Below, one piece after another: positions 48,720 through 56,451 of a stretch of 64,000 nt of DNA (position 1 is the stretch's first letter; every line of letters begins with the position of its first letter). Below the pieces are notes generated by a model. That model was given only the letters and a program-made list of their open reading frames with translations, was not told the DNA's origin and made no database searches. The translations under genes and the position numbers were made by a program. This stretch comes from UBA1161 sp002311745 (GTDB taxonomy: Bacteria > Planctomycetota > Phycisphaerae > Tepidisphaerales > Tepidisphaeraceae), in assembly GCA_050018415.1 (NCBI GenBank), contig JBEKAB010000004.1, positions 116,262 through 180,261 of the forward strand. The letters run 5' to 3'.

Positions 48720-49270
48720 GCGATCGTCCAACCCCGCCCCCTGGAGTGTCCCCGAGGTTGGCCGAAAATCAAGCCTTAACGGGACTTGTGGATAAGCCGT
48801 GGAAAAACGACAGCCACCTGCGGGCTTTATTGACAAATTACGCCAACAATCCACCGCCGCCATAGAGGTGTTAACCAATGCCAAAAATGTCCTTAAAATG
48901 CCGTGCAACCGGCCTGTTTCTTAATGGCTTTGGCAAAAGAATCTTAGGAACAAATGGAGGTTCACTTTCGCGTGGTTCTGGTGGGGCCGCCGGGCGCGCT
49001 GATGCCGCTAGGAAAATCATGCAATTGTTGCCGGTTTGGGAGAAATAGATTGTGGATAACTGCGGCATTCTCATATTGACAATCGGTGGTTTTTTTGCCG
49101 TGGCGGCCGCAAGCGTGGTATCTTTTGGGTCTAGGCGTCCGGAGTTACCTTGGCACCGGGGGACGCCATCCGTTCGGGAAGGGCTCGACGGACTCTTCGG
49201 GTGTCGCTGTTAAAAAGACGCAGTGCCTCGAACACACCGCGTCGACGCACGTCTGGAAAGGAGTGGCTGT
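48720..49270. other. Intergenic stretch upstream of the cold-shock gene, with two DnaA-box-like sites
   Basis: No gene is seen in 550 bases. TGTGGATAA, the complement of the consensus DnaA box TTATCCACA, occurs exactly at 48787-48795 and 49051-49059. TTGACA occurs at 48830-48835 and 49076-49081, without a good -10 at standard distance. The last 150 bases are likely the cold-shock mRNA leader, ending in AAGGAG 8 bases before the ATG. Confidence 0.5.
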
Positions 49271-49531
49271 ATGGCCACCGGGAAGGTCAAGTGGTTCAAC
49301 GACCAAAAAGGGTTCGGATTCATCGCCTCGGAAAACGGAGGCCGAGACATCTTCGTGCATCACACCGTCATCGAAGGGCAAGGGTTCCGAACCTTGCAGG
49401 ATGGTGAAACCGTCGACTACGACGCCGAAGATGGACCCAAAGGGATGAAGGCCACGCGCGTCCGTCGCGTCGCCGTTTCAGTGTCGACGTCGGCACCAGC
49501 GCCGGCGCCGGCACCGGCCTCCGCGACCTGA
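49271..49531 (+). CDS. Cold-shock domain protein
   Basis: The 86-residue protein has the complete cold-shock barrel: GKVKWFNDQKGFGFIASENG with RNP1 (KGFGFI), then RDIFVHHTVIEGQGF with RNP2 (DIFVHH). It is followed by a low-complexity tail of Ala-Pro repeats (SAPAPAPAPASA). It binds single-stranded nucleic acid as an RNA chaperone. Many such genes have long structured leaders; the leader here is at least 100 bases. A classical terminator follows the gene. Confidence 0.95.
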   Translation: MATGKVKWFNDQKGFGFIASENGGRDIFVHHTVIEGQGFRTLQDGETVDYDAEDGPKGMKATRVRRVAVSVSTSAPAPAPAPASAT

Positions 49532-49560
49532 TCAGACCCTGGACCCAAGACCGCAAACAA

Positions 49561-49588
49561 ACACCCGTCCGCTTAAGACGGGTGTTTT
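49561..49588 (+). terminator. Rho-independent terminator of the cold-shock gene
   Basis: ACACCCGTC pairs with GACGGGTGT across a six-base loop and is followed by TTTTTCTTTT. It is a textbook intrinsic terminator 30 bases after the stop codon. Confidence 0.93.
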
Positions 49589-49608
49589 TCTTTTGCTACA
49601 CTGCTGCC

Positions 49609-50532
49609 ATGAAGTACCGCAGACTCGGCAAAACCGGCCCTCGCGTCTCCGTCATCGGCATGGGCACCTGGCAGCTCGGCGGCGAGTGGGGCAAAGACTT
49701 TCAGCAGAACGAAGTCGACCGCATGTTCGACGCCGCACGAGAAAACGGAATCAACCTCATCGACACCGCCGAATGTTACGGCGACCACCTTTCGGAACGC
49801 CTGGTCGGCAACGCCGTGCAGCGCGATCGCGGCCGCTGGATCATCGCCACCAAGTTCGGCCACCGGTACGACGGACACTCCCGGCGGATCGATCGCCGCA
49901 CGGCCAACGACGCTGTCGAACAACTCGAGGCCTCACTGGTGGCCCTGAAGACCGATTACGTCGATCTGTTCCAGTACCACAGCGTCCGCGATGAGGAATT
50001 CGAAAATGACGAACTGACGGCGGCTTTGCAAAAGCTGATCCGCGACGGCAAAGTCCGCCATTTGGGCAACTCCGTCGGCAAGACGCAGAACGCGCTGCGG
50101 CAAACGGAGTCTTCCACGCGCCGGCACGTCGAGACGATCCAGGTGATCTACAACCGCCTGGATCGCCTGCCAGAGGAAAAAATCTTTCCCTCCTGCATCG
50201 CGCAGAACCTGGGCGTGCTGGCCCGCGTGCCGCTGGCCAGCGGGTTTTTAAGCGGCAAATACAAACCCGGCGCAACGTTTGCCCCAAACGACATGCGCTT
50301 TGAGCGTGACCGAAAACAAGTGGATGATCGGCTGCGCGAGGTGGAGAAAATTCAACGCGAGGAGATTCCGCCGGGCGTGCCCATGGCCCCGTGGGCATTG
50401 GCTTGGTGTTTGCAGCATCCGGCCGTGTCGGCGGTTATTCCAGGGTGCAAAAACGTCGAGCAGGTCCGCTCCAACGCGCAGGCGGCGTCCCTGCCAACGG
50501 TGCGCGACGATCATTCGCAGACATGGAAATGA
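49609..50532 (+). CDS. Aldo/keto reductase
   Basis: The 307-residue TIM-barrel oxidoreductase starts MKYRRLGKTGPRVSVIGMGT. The catalytic set is present: Asp and Tyr in LIDTAECYGDHLSERLVG, Lys in IIATKFGHRYDG, His in YVDLFQYHS. The NADPH loop is AVIPGCKNVEQVRSNAQA. The substrate cannot be told from sequence. The 3' end overlaps the GNAT gene, so the two are likely co-transcribed, and a strong terminator separates them from the cold-shock gene upstream. Confidence 0.92.
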   Translation: MKYRRLGKTGPRVSVIGMGTWQLGGEWGKDFQQNEVDRMFDAARENGINLIDTAECYGDHLSERLVGNAVQRDRGRWIIATKFGHRYDGHSRRIDRRTANDAVEQLEASLVALKTDYVDLFQYHSVRDEEFENDELTAALQKLIRDGKVRHLGNSVGKTQNALRQTESSTRRHVETIQVIYNRLDRLPEEKIFPSCIAQNLGVLARVPLASGFLSGKYKPGATFAPNDMRFERDRKQVDDRLREVEKIQREEIPPGVPMAPWALAWCLQHPAVSAVIPGCKNVEQVRSNAQAASLPTVRDDHSQTWK

Positions 50533-50957
50533 TCACCCTAGAGCGCGTCACCGCCGATCAAATCCTCGATCTCCGCCACGCGGTTTTGCTCGCCGGGCTG
50601 TCCCGAGAAACCGCGCACTTTGCAGGCGACGACAACGAGCAGACGGTTCACTTGGCGGCAATCGAAAACGGAAAAATCATCGGCTGCGCGACGGTGCTGA
50701 CCAACGCCTTCGGCGGCCAGCCAGCCTGCCAACTGCGTGGCATGGCCGTCCATCCGGCGGATCAGCGCCGGGGCGTCGGCCGAGAGCTGCTGGAAGAAGT
50801 CGATCGCATCGCTGCCGAAAAGGGCGCCAAACTTCTCTGGGCCAACTGCCGCAAGCCGGCGGTGCCGTTTTACGCAAAGCATGGCTGGAGCGTGGTTTCC
50901 GACGAGTTCGACGTTCCCACCGCCGGGCCGCATTTCAAGATGATCCGCAAACTGTAG
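50523..50957 (+). CDS. GNAT family N-acetyltransferase
   Basis: The 144-residue protein has the GNAT core: strand IGCATVLTNAFGGQPACQLR followed by GMAVHPADQRRGVGRELLEE (acetyl-CoA pyrophosphate loop Q-R-R-G-V-G) and the closing FYAKHGWSVVSDEF. The ATG at 50523 or the one six bases later (which overlaps the upstream stop as ATGA) could be used; no clear ribosome binding site separates them. The acceptor is unknown. It is followed after 12 bases by argH. Confidence 0.88.
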   Translation: MEMITLERVTADQILDLRHAVLLAGLSRETAHFAGDDNEQTVHLAAIENGKIIGCATVLTNAFGGQPACQLRGMAVHPADQRRGVGRELLEEVDRIAAEKGAKLLWANCRKPAVPFYAKHGWSVVSDEFDVPTAGPHFKMIRKL

Positions 50958-50969
50958 AATTGTGCCCCC

Positions 50970-52382
50970 ATGGCCGCAGAGAAATCCTGGCAAGCTCGCA
51001 TCAGCGAAGGGGCCGACGAGTTGGCTCAGAAATTCGTCGAGTCCATCAGCTACGACCGCCGCCTGTACAAGCAGGACGTCGCCGGCTCCATCGCCCACGC
51101 CGCCATGCTGGCCAAGGTCGGCCTGATCACGGATGGCGAGCGCGACAAGATCATCGACGGCCTGAAGTCCATCGAGCGCGACATCGAATCCGGCAATTTC
51201 ACGTTCGACGAAAGTCTTGAAGACATCCACATGGTCATCGAGGCCGCGCTGATCCAGCGCATCGGCGAGCCGGGGAAGAAGCTGCACACCGGCCGAAGCC
51301 GCAACGATCAGGTGGCCACGGACCTGAAACTGTGGCTCCGGGGCACCGTTCAACATCTCCTTCAGGAATGCCAAGACCTGTGCAAGGCGTTCGTCACACT
51401 CGCCGATCGAAGCAAGTCGACGGTGATCCCCTCTTACACGCATCTACAGCGGGCGCAGCCCATCCTTGCCGGGTCAGAGGCCTTGGCATGGACGGTCATG
51501 TTTTGGGAAGATTCCAATTTACTCCGTACGCTGTTGCCGGGTGTTGTCGATCAATCGCCTGTTCTTGGTTCCGGAGCGATTGCGGGGACTTCGTTGCCGA
51601 TCGACGTCGAGGAAACGAACCGAGCGCTGGGATTTTCGGGGCCGTTGCTCAGCAGCATCGAAGCAACCGCTTCACGCGACGCCGCCGCCTATTTCTTATT
51701 TGGTTGCGCCATGATCTCCATGCACCTGTCGCGCTGGGCCGAGCAGTGGATCATTTACATGACGACGGAGTTTTCGTTTTTGAAGATTGCCGACAAGTAC
51801 ACGACCAGCAGTTCGATGATGCCGCAGAAGAAGAATCCGGACATGCTGGAGTTGATCCGCGGGCGTTGCGGCAACGTCTATGGCGATCTGTTTGCCCTGA
51901 TGACGATCCTCAAGGGCCTGCCCATCGGCTACAACCGCGATCTGCAGGAAGACAAGCGGATTGTCTTCCGGGCGTATGATACCGTCAGCAGTTGCCTGGC
52001 CATGGCAACGGCGATCGTGAACTCGGCCAACTTCGTCAAGGAGAACATCGAGCCCACGCTGGAGCGGGGATTTTTGGACGCGACGAGCTTGGCGGAATAT
52101 TTCGTGACCAAGGGCGTGCCGTTCCGCACGGCCCACCAGGTTGTCGGCACATTGGTGGCGCGATGCGAGAAAGAAGGCAAGACGGCCCTGGCGCAGCTCA
52201 AAATCGAGGATTTCACCGATGCGCTTAAAGCCAACGGATGGCCATCCGTTGGCTTGGGCAAAGATCTGTACGATGCCCTGGGTGCCAAGAACGTGGTGAA
52301 GCGGTATCGCAGCGCCGGCGCCGCCGGCGGCAAGCCTTTTGAAGAGCAGCTTGCCGCGTGGAAAAAGCGACTGGGCCTGTGA
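50970..52382 (+). CDS. argH: Argininosuccinate lyase
   Basis: The 470-residue fumarase-superfamily enzyme has the N-terminal RISEGADELAQKFVESISYD, EDIHMVIEAALI, HTGRSRNDQVATDLKLWLR, the catalytic THLQRAQPI and the signature loop SSSMMPQKKNPDMLELIRGR. It releases arginine and fumarate in the last step of arginine synthesis. It is full length. It may be co-transcribed with the GNAT gene. The end converges with rplI. Confidence 0.97.
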   Translation: MAAEKSWQARISEGADELAQKFVESISYDRRLYKQDVAGSIAHAAMLAKVGLITDGERDKIIDGLKSIERDIESGNFTFDESLEDIHMVIEAALIQRIGEPGKKLHTGRSRNDQVATDLKLWLRGTVQHLLQECQDLCKAFVTLADRSKSTVIPSYTHLQRAQPILAGSEALAWTVMFWEDSNLLRTLLPGVVDQSPVLGSGAIAGTSLPIDVEETNRALGFSGPLLSSIEATASRDAAAYFLFGCAMISMHLSRWAEQWIIYMTTEFSFLKIADKYTTSSSMMPQKKNPDMLELIRGRCGNVYGDLFALMTILKGLPIGYNRDLQEDKRIVFRAYDTVSSCLAMATAIVNSANFVKENIEPTLERGFLDATSLAEYFVTKGVPFRTAHQVVGTLVARCEKEGKTALAQLKIEDFTDALKANGWPSVGLGKDLYDALGAKNVVKRYRSAGAAGGKPFEEQLAAWKKRLGL

Positions 52383-52397
52383 TCGCCCGGCCGCGCA

Positions 52398-52937
52398 TCA
52401 CTTCTTGATATTCTCGTAATGGCTGGGCGGCGGAGGCTCGGCGGCCTTGGCCTTGGCGGCCGCGTCGATCAGCGCCTTGCTTTCGGCATCGGGGGCCACC
52501 CACACCTTCACGTCGGCGACCAAGTCCTCGGCGAACTTGATCTGCACCGTGTATTTCTCGATCCGGTCCAACTTGCCCGGCAGAAGGACGTCCTCCGGAT
52601 TGATCGCGAATCCCTGCCCCTGCAGTGACTTGGCGATGTCCGTTGCGCTGACCGATCCGAACAGATGCCCGTGTTCGTTGGCCTTGCGTTCCAGCGTGAC
52701 TTCCACGCTGGCAAGCTGGTCGATCACTTCCGCCTGCTTGGCGCGTTTCTCCTGTTCGAGGCGTTCGATTTCCTTGCGGCGGGCCTCGATGCGCTTGATG
52801 TTGGCGGGCGTCGGCTCGACGGCCAGGCCCTTGGGAAGCAGGTAATTGCGGGCGTACCCGGCCGACACTTGGACGACATCGCCCACCTTCCCGACGTTCT
52901 TGATGCTCTCGTTCAACAGCAACTTCACATTCGCCAT
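52398..52937 (-). CDS. rplI: 50S ribosomal protein L9
   Basis: The 179-residue protein reads MANVKLLLNESIKNVGKVGD at the start, then GYARNYLLPKGLAVEPTPAN, the L9 signature. The long helix and C-terminal domain (LFGSVSATDIAKSLQGQGFA) follow. It is about 30 residues longer than E. coli L9 because of an Ala/Lys/Pro tail. It is the last gene of the glmU-to-rplI operon; the usual rpsR between ssb and rplI is missing. The ribosome binding site (GAGGAAAAG) is directly preceded by a heptamer repeat. Confidence 0.96.
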   Translation of the reverse strand: MANVKLLLNESIKNVGKVGDVVQVSAGYARNYLLPKGLAVEPTPANIKRIEARRKEIERLEQEKRAKQAEVIDQLASVEVTLERKANEHGHLFGSVSATDIAKSLQGQGFAINPEDVLLPGKLDRIEKYTVQIKFAEDLVADVKVWVAPDAESKALIDAAAKAKAAEPPPPSHYENIKK

Positions 52938-52950
52938 GGCTTTTCCTCAC

Positions 52951-52978
52951 CTAGCAACTAGCAACTAGCAACTAGCAA
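52951..52978. repeat. Four tandem heptamers CTAGCAA before the rplI ribosome binding site
   Basis: Four exact copies of the 7-base unit CTAGCAA (TTGCTAG in mRNA sense) lie in the 52-base gap between ssb and rplI, ending just before the Shine-Dalgarno of rplI. Copy number could change by slippage and alter spacing or structure around translation initiation. Confidence 0.85.
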
Positions 52979-52989
52979 CCCATAACTCT

Positions 52990-53493
52990 TTAGAATGGAA
53001 TGTCACTTGGGCCCGGCTGGGATTCCTCGCTGATCGGCGACTCCTGGGGCGGTGCGGCCGGGTCTTGGGTCTGCGCCGGCGCGCGGTTTTGCTGCGGCTG
53101 ACGCGGGGCGGGACGCTGATCTTCGCCGCCGCCGGGGCCTGCGTCGCGTCCACCGCCTTCGCGGCCGCCCAGAAATTGGAAATTCTCCACCACGACCGAC
53201 AGCTTGCTTCGCTTGCCGCCGCCTTGTTTGTCTTCCCACTGGTCCAATTTCAGCCGGCCTTCGATGTAGATCAGTTTGCCCTTCTGGCAATACTGGTTGA
53301 TGACTTCCGCAGCCCGGGCGAAGGCCGTGCAATCCACGAAGCACACCTCCTCGCGGTCCTCGCCGCTGGCGGTTTTGAACCTGCGGTTCATCGCCAGTCC
53401 GAACTCCGCCACGGGCGTTTGGCTTGGCAGGTATTTGAGTTGCGGATCGCGGGTCATGTTCCCGACGAGAATCACCTTGTTGACGCTGGCCAT
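52990..53493 (-). CDS. ssb: Single-stranded DNA-binding protein
   Basis: The 167-residue protein has the OB fold MASVNKVILVGNMTRDPQLK, TPVAEFGLAMNRRFK, CFVDCTAFARAAEVINQYCQ and GRLKLDQWEDKQGGGKRSKL. A Gly/Gln/Pro-rich linker leads to the acidic interaction tip PSDIPF (usually DDDIPF; here one Asp, with acids further upstream). It protects single strands during replication. It sits between rpsF and rplI as in most bacteria. Confidence 0.96.
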   Translation of the reverse strand: MASVNKVILVGNMTRDPQLKYLPSQTPVAEFGLAMNRRFKTASGEDREEVCFVDCTAFARAAEVINQYCQKGKLIYIEGRLKLDQWEDKQGGGKRSKLSVVVENFQFLGGREGGGRDAGPGGGEDQRPAPRQPQQNRAPAQTQDPAAPPQESPISEESQPGPSDIPF

Positions 53494-53518
53494 AATGCAC
53501 CTAAGTGTGTGTAGGCGG

Positions 53519-54019
53519 TTATTCTTTTCCGACGGCGGCTTCCGGGCTTTGCTCCGCACGCGCTGGACGCCCGCGCGGGGCGCGGTCTTCGCGCGGCCCG
53601 CGATCCTCACGCGGCGGGCGATCGCTATACGACGGCCTGTCCCACGAGGGGCGCTCCTCCCGCACCACGATCGGCTGCGGTTCGACCGCCGCCATCTCCT
53701 CGGCGTTCAAATGATCGGCCCGAGTCACCAGGACGCGCAGGATTTGATCGGAGAGATTGACGTCGCGTTCGATGCCCGTCACCGCGGCCGGCGGGGCCGT
53801 GAAGTAACAGATGACGTACAAGCCGCGTTTTTGTCCTTGGATTTCGTACGCCAGTTTCCGCTCGTCCCATTTTTTCAGCACGATCGTCTTGCCCTCGTGC
53901 CGCTCGACGATGCCGCCGACCAGTTTCAGGGCGTTGTCCGGCTCCGCGGCGAAACTTGCCCCCAAGAGAAACATCGCCTCGTACTGATTCGCCGCAACGA
54001 CCTTCTTCGCCTTGGCCAT
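53519..54019 (-). CDS. rpsF: 30S ribosomal protein S6
   Basis: The 166-residue protein has NQYEAMFLLGASFAAEPDNA, DERKLAYEIQGQKRGLYVIC and DVNLSDQILRVLVTRADHLN, the S6 core of about 100 residues. An extra tail of charged Arg/Asp/Pro repeats (RPPREDRGPREDRAPRGRP) is added. S6 binds 16S rRNA with S18; the S18 gene is not in this operon. It lies 25 bases upstream of ssb. Confidence 0.95.
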   Translation of the reverse strand: MAKAKKVVAANQYEAMFLLGASFAAEPDNALKLVGGIVERHEGKTIVLKKWDERKLAYEIQGQKRGLYVICYFTAPPAAVTGIERDVNLSDQILRVLVTRADHLNAEEMAAVEPQPIVVREERPSWDRPSYSDRPPREDRGPREDRAPRGRPARAEQSPEAAVGKE

Positions 54020-54037
54020 AAAAAATGCTCCTTCGAG

Positions 54038-54658
54038 CTACTCTGAGGGTTCATTGTCCTCTGGGTTGTAAGCGTTCATCGCCGCGTCGATTCCTTTTTC
54101 GATCCAGGTCAGGACGGCGTCGGCGGCCCGCTGGGTGGCCACGTCGACCAGCTTGCGCTGAGGCTCGGTAAATCGGCCCAGGACGTAATCGCGCCCGCTT
54201 AAGTAGGGCGGCGGGGGGTCGATGCCGATCCGCAGCCGCGGATAATCCTGCGTTGCCAGGGCCCGCTCGACGTCTCTCAGTCCATTGTGGCCGCCGTCGC
54301 TGCCGCCTTTGCGGATTCGCAAGCGACCGCACGGCAGGGCCATGTCGTCCAGCACCACCAGGACCTGATCCGGCCCAAGCTGGAAAAACGCCATCGCCGC
54401 CGCCACTGCCCGGCCGCTGAGATTCACGTACGTCGTGGGCTTGAGCAGCAGCACTTTTTCCGTTCCGCCGCCGGGGATCGGCACCGTGCCATCCAGCGTC
54501 AAGGCGTCGAACTTGGCCTTGGCCTGCTGATTGAACTGCTGCGCCGGTCCGATCCAGCCCAGCCGGGCGGCCACGGCGTCCAGCGCGTCCCAACCCACGT
54601 TGTGGCGGGTGCCGATGAATTCGCTGCCGGGATTGCCAAGACCAACCACCAAACGCAT
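54038..54658 (-). CDS. pth: Peptidyl-tRNA hydrolase
   Basis: The 206-residue protein starts MRLVVGLGNPGSEFIGTRHN, with catalytic His in RHNVGWDALD. LLLKPTTYVNLSGRAV, VLVVLDDMALPCGRLRIRKG and GSDGGHNGLRDVERALAT complete the family set. It frees tRNA from stalled peptidyl-tRNA. The rplY-pth-rpsF order is conserved in many bacteria. It is full length. Confidence 0.96.
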   Translation of the reverse strand: MRLVVGLGNPGSEFIGTRHNVGWDALDAVAARLGWIGPAQQFNQQAKAKFDALTLDGTVPIPGGGTEKVLLLKPTTYVNLSGRAVAAAMAFFQLGPDQVLVVLDDMALPCGRLRIRKGGSDGGHNGLRDVERALATQDYPRLRIGIDPPPPYLSGRDYVLGRFTEPQRKLVDVATQRAADAVLTWIEKGIDAAMNAYNPEDNEPSE

Positions 54659-54697
54659 GGGAAATCCATCGCACGAATGCCAAGCGCGGCCCCGCGG

Positions 54698-55402
54698 TTA
54701 CTTTTTCTCCTTCTCCTTTTCCTTTTCCTTTTCTTTCTCCACCGGCGCCGCCTCCGCGGCCGCAGCCGCCTCCTCGCCCTCGGCCGGCTTGCGGCCGATG
54801 ACCTCCGGCTCCGCCGCCTCTTCTTCCACCGCCGCCGGCGCCGCCACCTCCTCCAAAACTTCCTTCACCGTCGCCACGATCAGCTCGCCGTCCTGCAGCA
54901 CCTTCACGGTGCTGGGAACCTGGATGTCCTTGATGTGCAGCACGTCGTTGAGCGCCATCTCCGCGATGTTGTGGCGGATGGCGTCGGGAATCTCCGTCAC
55001 CAGGCACTCGATTTCCAGGCCGCTGATGACCTGGTGCAGCACGCCGCCCTCGGCCTCGCCCTTGGGCGTGCCCTTCAGCTCCAGCGGCACCGACACTTTC
55101 ACCCTTTCATCCAGGCTCACGCGGGCAAAATCCACGTGAATCACCTCGATGCCCAGGTGATCGTACTGCACCTCCTTGACCAGTACCTTTTCGTTCTTGC
55201 CATCGAGGCTCAGGTCGAACAGGTGCGCTCCCTGGTCCAGGTGATGCACCACTTCCTTTTTGGGCAAACTCACGGGGACCACGGCCTCCTTGTGGCCGTA
55301 GATGACTCCCGGCAGAAGGCCGGACTGACGCAGCCGGCGATTGGCGCGCGTGCCAAGCTCGCTTCGCGGCTTGGCGGTCACTTGTGCGGCTTGAACGGCC
55401 AT
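54698..55402 (-). CDS. rplY: 50S ribosomal protein L25 / general stress protein Ctc type
   Basis: The 234-residue protein has the L25 N-domain (RSELGTRANRRLRQSGLLPG, VIYGHKEAVVPVSLP) and the TL5/Ctc C-terminal domain (VPLELKGTPKGEAEGGVLHQ, IPDAIRHNIAEMALNDVLHI). A low-complexity tail of Glu, Ala and alternating EK units (EKEKEKEKEKEKK) ends it. It binds 5S rRNA. A heptamer repeat lies just upstream of its ribosome binding site, as for rplI. Confidence 0.95.
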   Translation of the reverse strand: MAVQAAQVTAKPRSELGTRANRRLRQSGLLPGVIYGHKEAVVPVSLPKKEVVHHLDQGAHLFDLSLDGKNEKVLVKEVQYDHLGIEVIHVDFARVSLDERVKVSVPLELKGTPKGEAEGGVLHQVISGLEIECLVTEIPDAIRHNIAEMALNDVLHIKDIQVPSTVKVLQDGELIVATVKEVLEEVAAPAAVEEEAAEPEVIGRKPAEGEEAAAAAEAAPVEKEKEKEKEKEKK

Positions 55403-55417
55403 GCGTTACTCCTCAAC

Positions 55418-55466
55418 AAATCTCGAATCTGAAATCTCAAATTTCAAATTTCAAATTTCAAATCTC
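55418..55466. repeat. Heptamer repeat (TCAAATT type) before the rplY ribosome binding site
   Basis: Three exact TCAAATT units plus degenerate neighbours (TCAAATC, AAATCTC, GAATCTG) fill the gap between prs and rplY. In the mRNA sense they read AATTTGA and end about 10 bases before GAGGAG of rplY. The repeat reaches the last codon of prs. Confidence 0.8.
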
Positions 55467-56451
55467 ACACTCGTGCGCCGTTGGCTTCCTTGTTGAACAG
55501 GGCGCTGACGCTTTCGTTGTGATGGATGCGGTGAATCGCCTCGCCGACGAAATCCGCGACGCTCAGCACCACCAGGCGGTCCTTGATCGCCTCGGCCCGA
55601 CTGCCCAGCGGGATGGTATCGGTCACGGCAAGGCGCGTGAAACTGCATTCCCGCAGCCGCTGCATCGCCGAGGGGGCGAAGACCGCGTGCGTGGCGGCGA
55701 TGAAGATGTCCCGCACGCCGTACTGCCGCAGGATGTCGCACGCCCCGGCGATGGTGCTGGCGGTGGTGATCATGTCATCCACGATCAGCACGTTCTTGCC
55801 CTCGACGTCGCCGATGATGTGCTTGGCCTCCACCGTCGTGCCGCTCTTGCGGCGCTTGTCGATGAAGCACAATTCGCCGCCCAGCAATTCCGCGTAGGTC
55901 TGGGCCCGCTTGACGTTGCCCACGTCCGGCGAGACGAACACGTGATCGCTCAGGTTCAACTCCCCAAACCACCGGGCAAACACCGGCGCGGCCGACAGGT
56001 GATCCACCGGAATGTCGAAGAAACCCTGCACCTGCCCGGCGTGCAAATCCACCGCCACCACGCGATCGGCGCCCGAGCGCTCCAGCAGGTTGGCCACCAG
56101 CTTGGCCGTGATCGGCGTTCGGCCCGCGTGTTTCTGGTCCTGCCGCGCGTAGCCGAAATAGGGAATCACCGCCGTCACTCTTTGGGCGCTGGCGCGCTTC
56201 AGCGTGTCGATCCAGATAAACAATTCCATCAGGTGCGCGCTGACGGGATGGCACGTGGGTTGCACGACAAAACAATCCCGCCCGCGCACATCCTCCTCCA
56301 CGCGCACGATCAATTCACCGTCGGGAAACAGCTCGGTCTGCCCGCTGCCCAGAGGAATCCCCAAATATCGGCAGACCTTCTGCGCCAGCGCCGGGTTGGC
56401 CCGACCGGTGAACACCTTGAGATTTTTTGCATCTAACGTGGACATGCTCAT
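55465..56451 (-). CDS. prs: Ribose-phosphate pyrophosphokinase
   Basis: The 328-residue protein has FTGRANPALAQKVCRYLGIP, GELIVRVEEDVRGRDCFVVQ, the catalytic IPYFGYARQDQKHAGRTPIT, DLHAGQVQGFFDIPVDHLSA, and the PRPP-binding loop VLIVDDMITTASTI. It makes PRPP for nucleotide, His and Trp synthesis. The start overlaps the glmU stop (ATGA), so the two are translationally coupled, as in many bacteria. Confidence 0.97.
   Translation of the reverse strand: MSMSTLDAKNLKVFTGRANPALAQKVCRYLGIPLGSGQTELFPDGELIVRVEEDVRGRDCFVVQPTCHPVSAHLMELFIWIDTLKRASAQRVTAVIPYFGYARQDQKHAGRTPITAKLVANLLERSGADRVVAVDLHAGQVQGFFDIPVDHLSAAPVFARWFGELNLSDHVFVSPDVGNVKRAQTYAELLGGELCFIDKRRKSGTTVEAKHIIGDVEGKNVLIVDDMITTASTIAGACDILRQYGVRDIFIAATHAVFAPSAMQRLRECSFTRLAVTDTIPLGSRAEAIKDRLVVLSVADFVGEAIHRIHHNESVSALFNKEANGARV

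Noticed and set aside
48720..49270. Replication origin
   Set aside because: Only two DnaA boxes, no AT-rich unwinding element, and no dnaA, dnaN or gidA nearby.
52951..52978. CRISPR array
   Set aside because: The heptamers are contiguous with no spacers, and no cas genes are present anywhere in the window.
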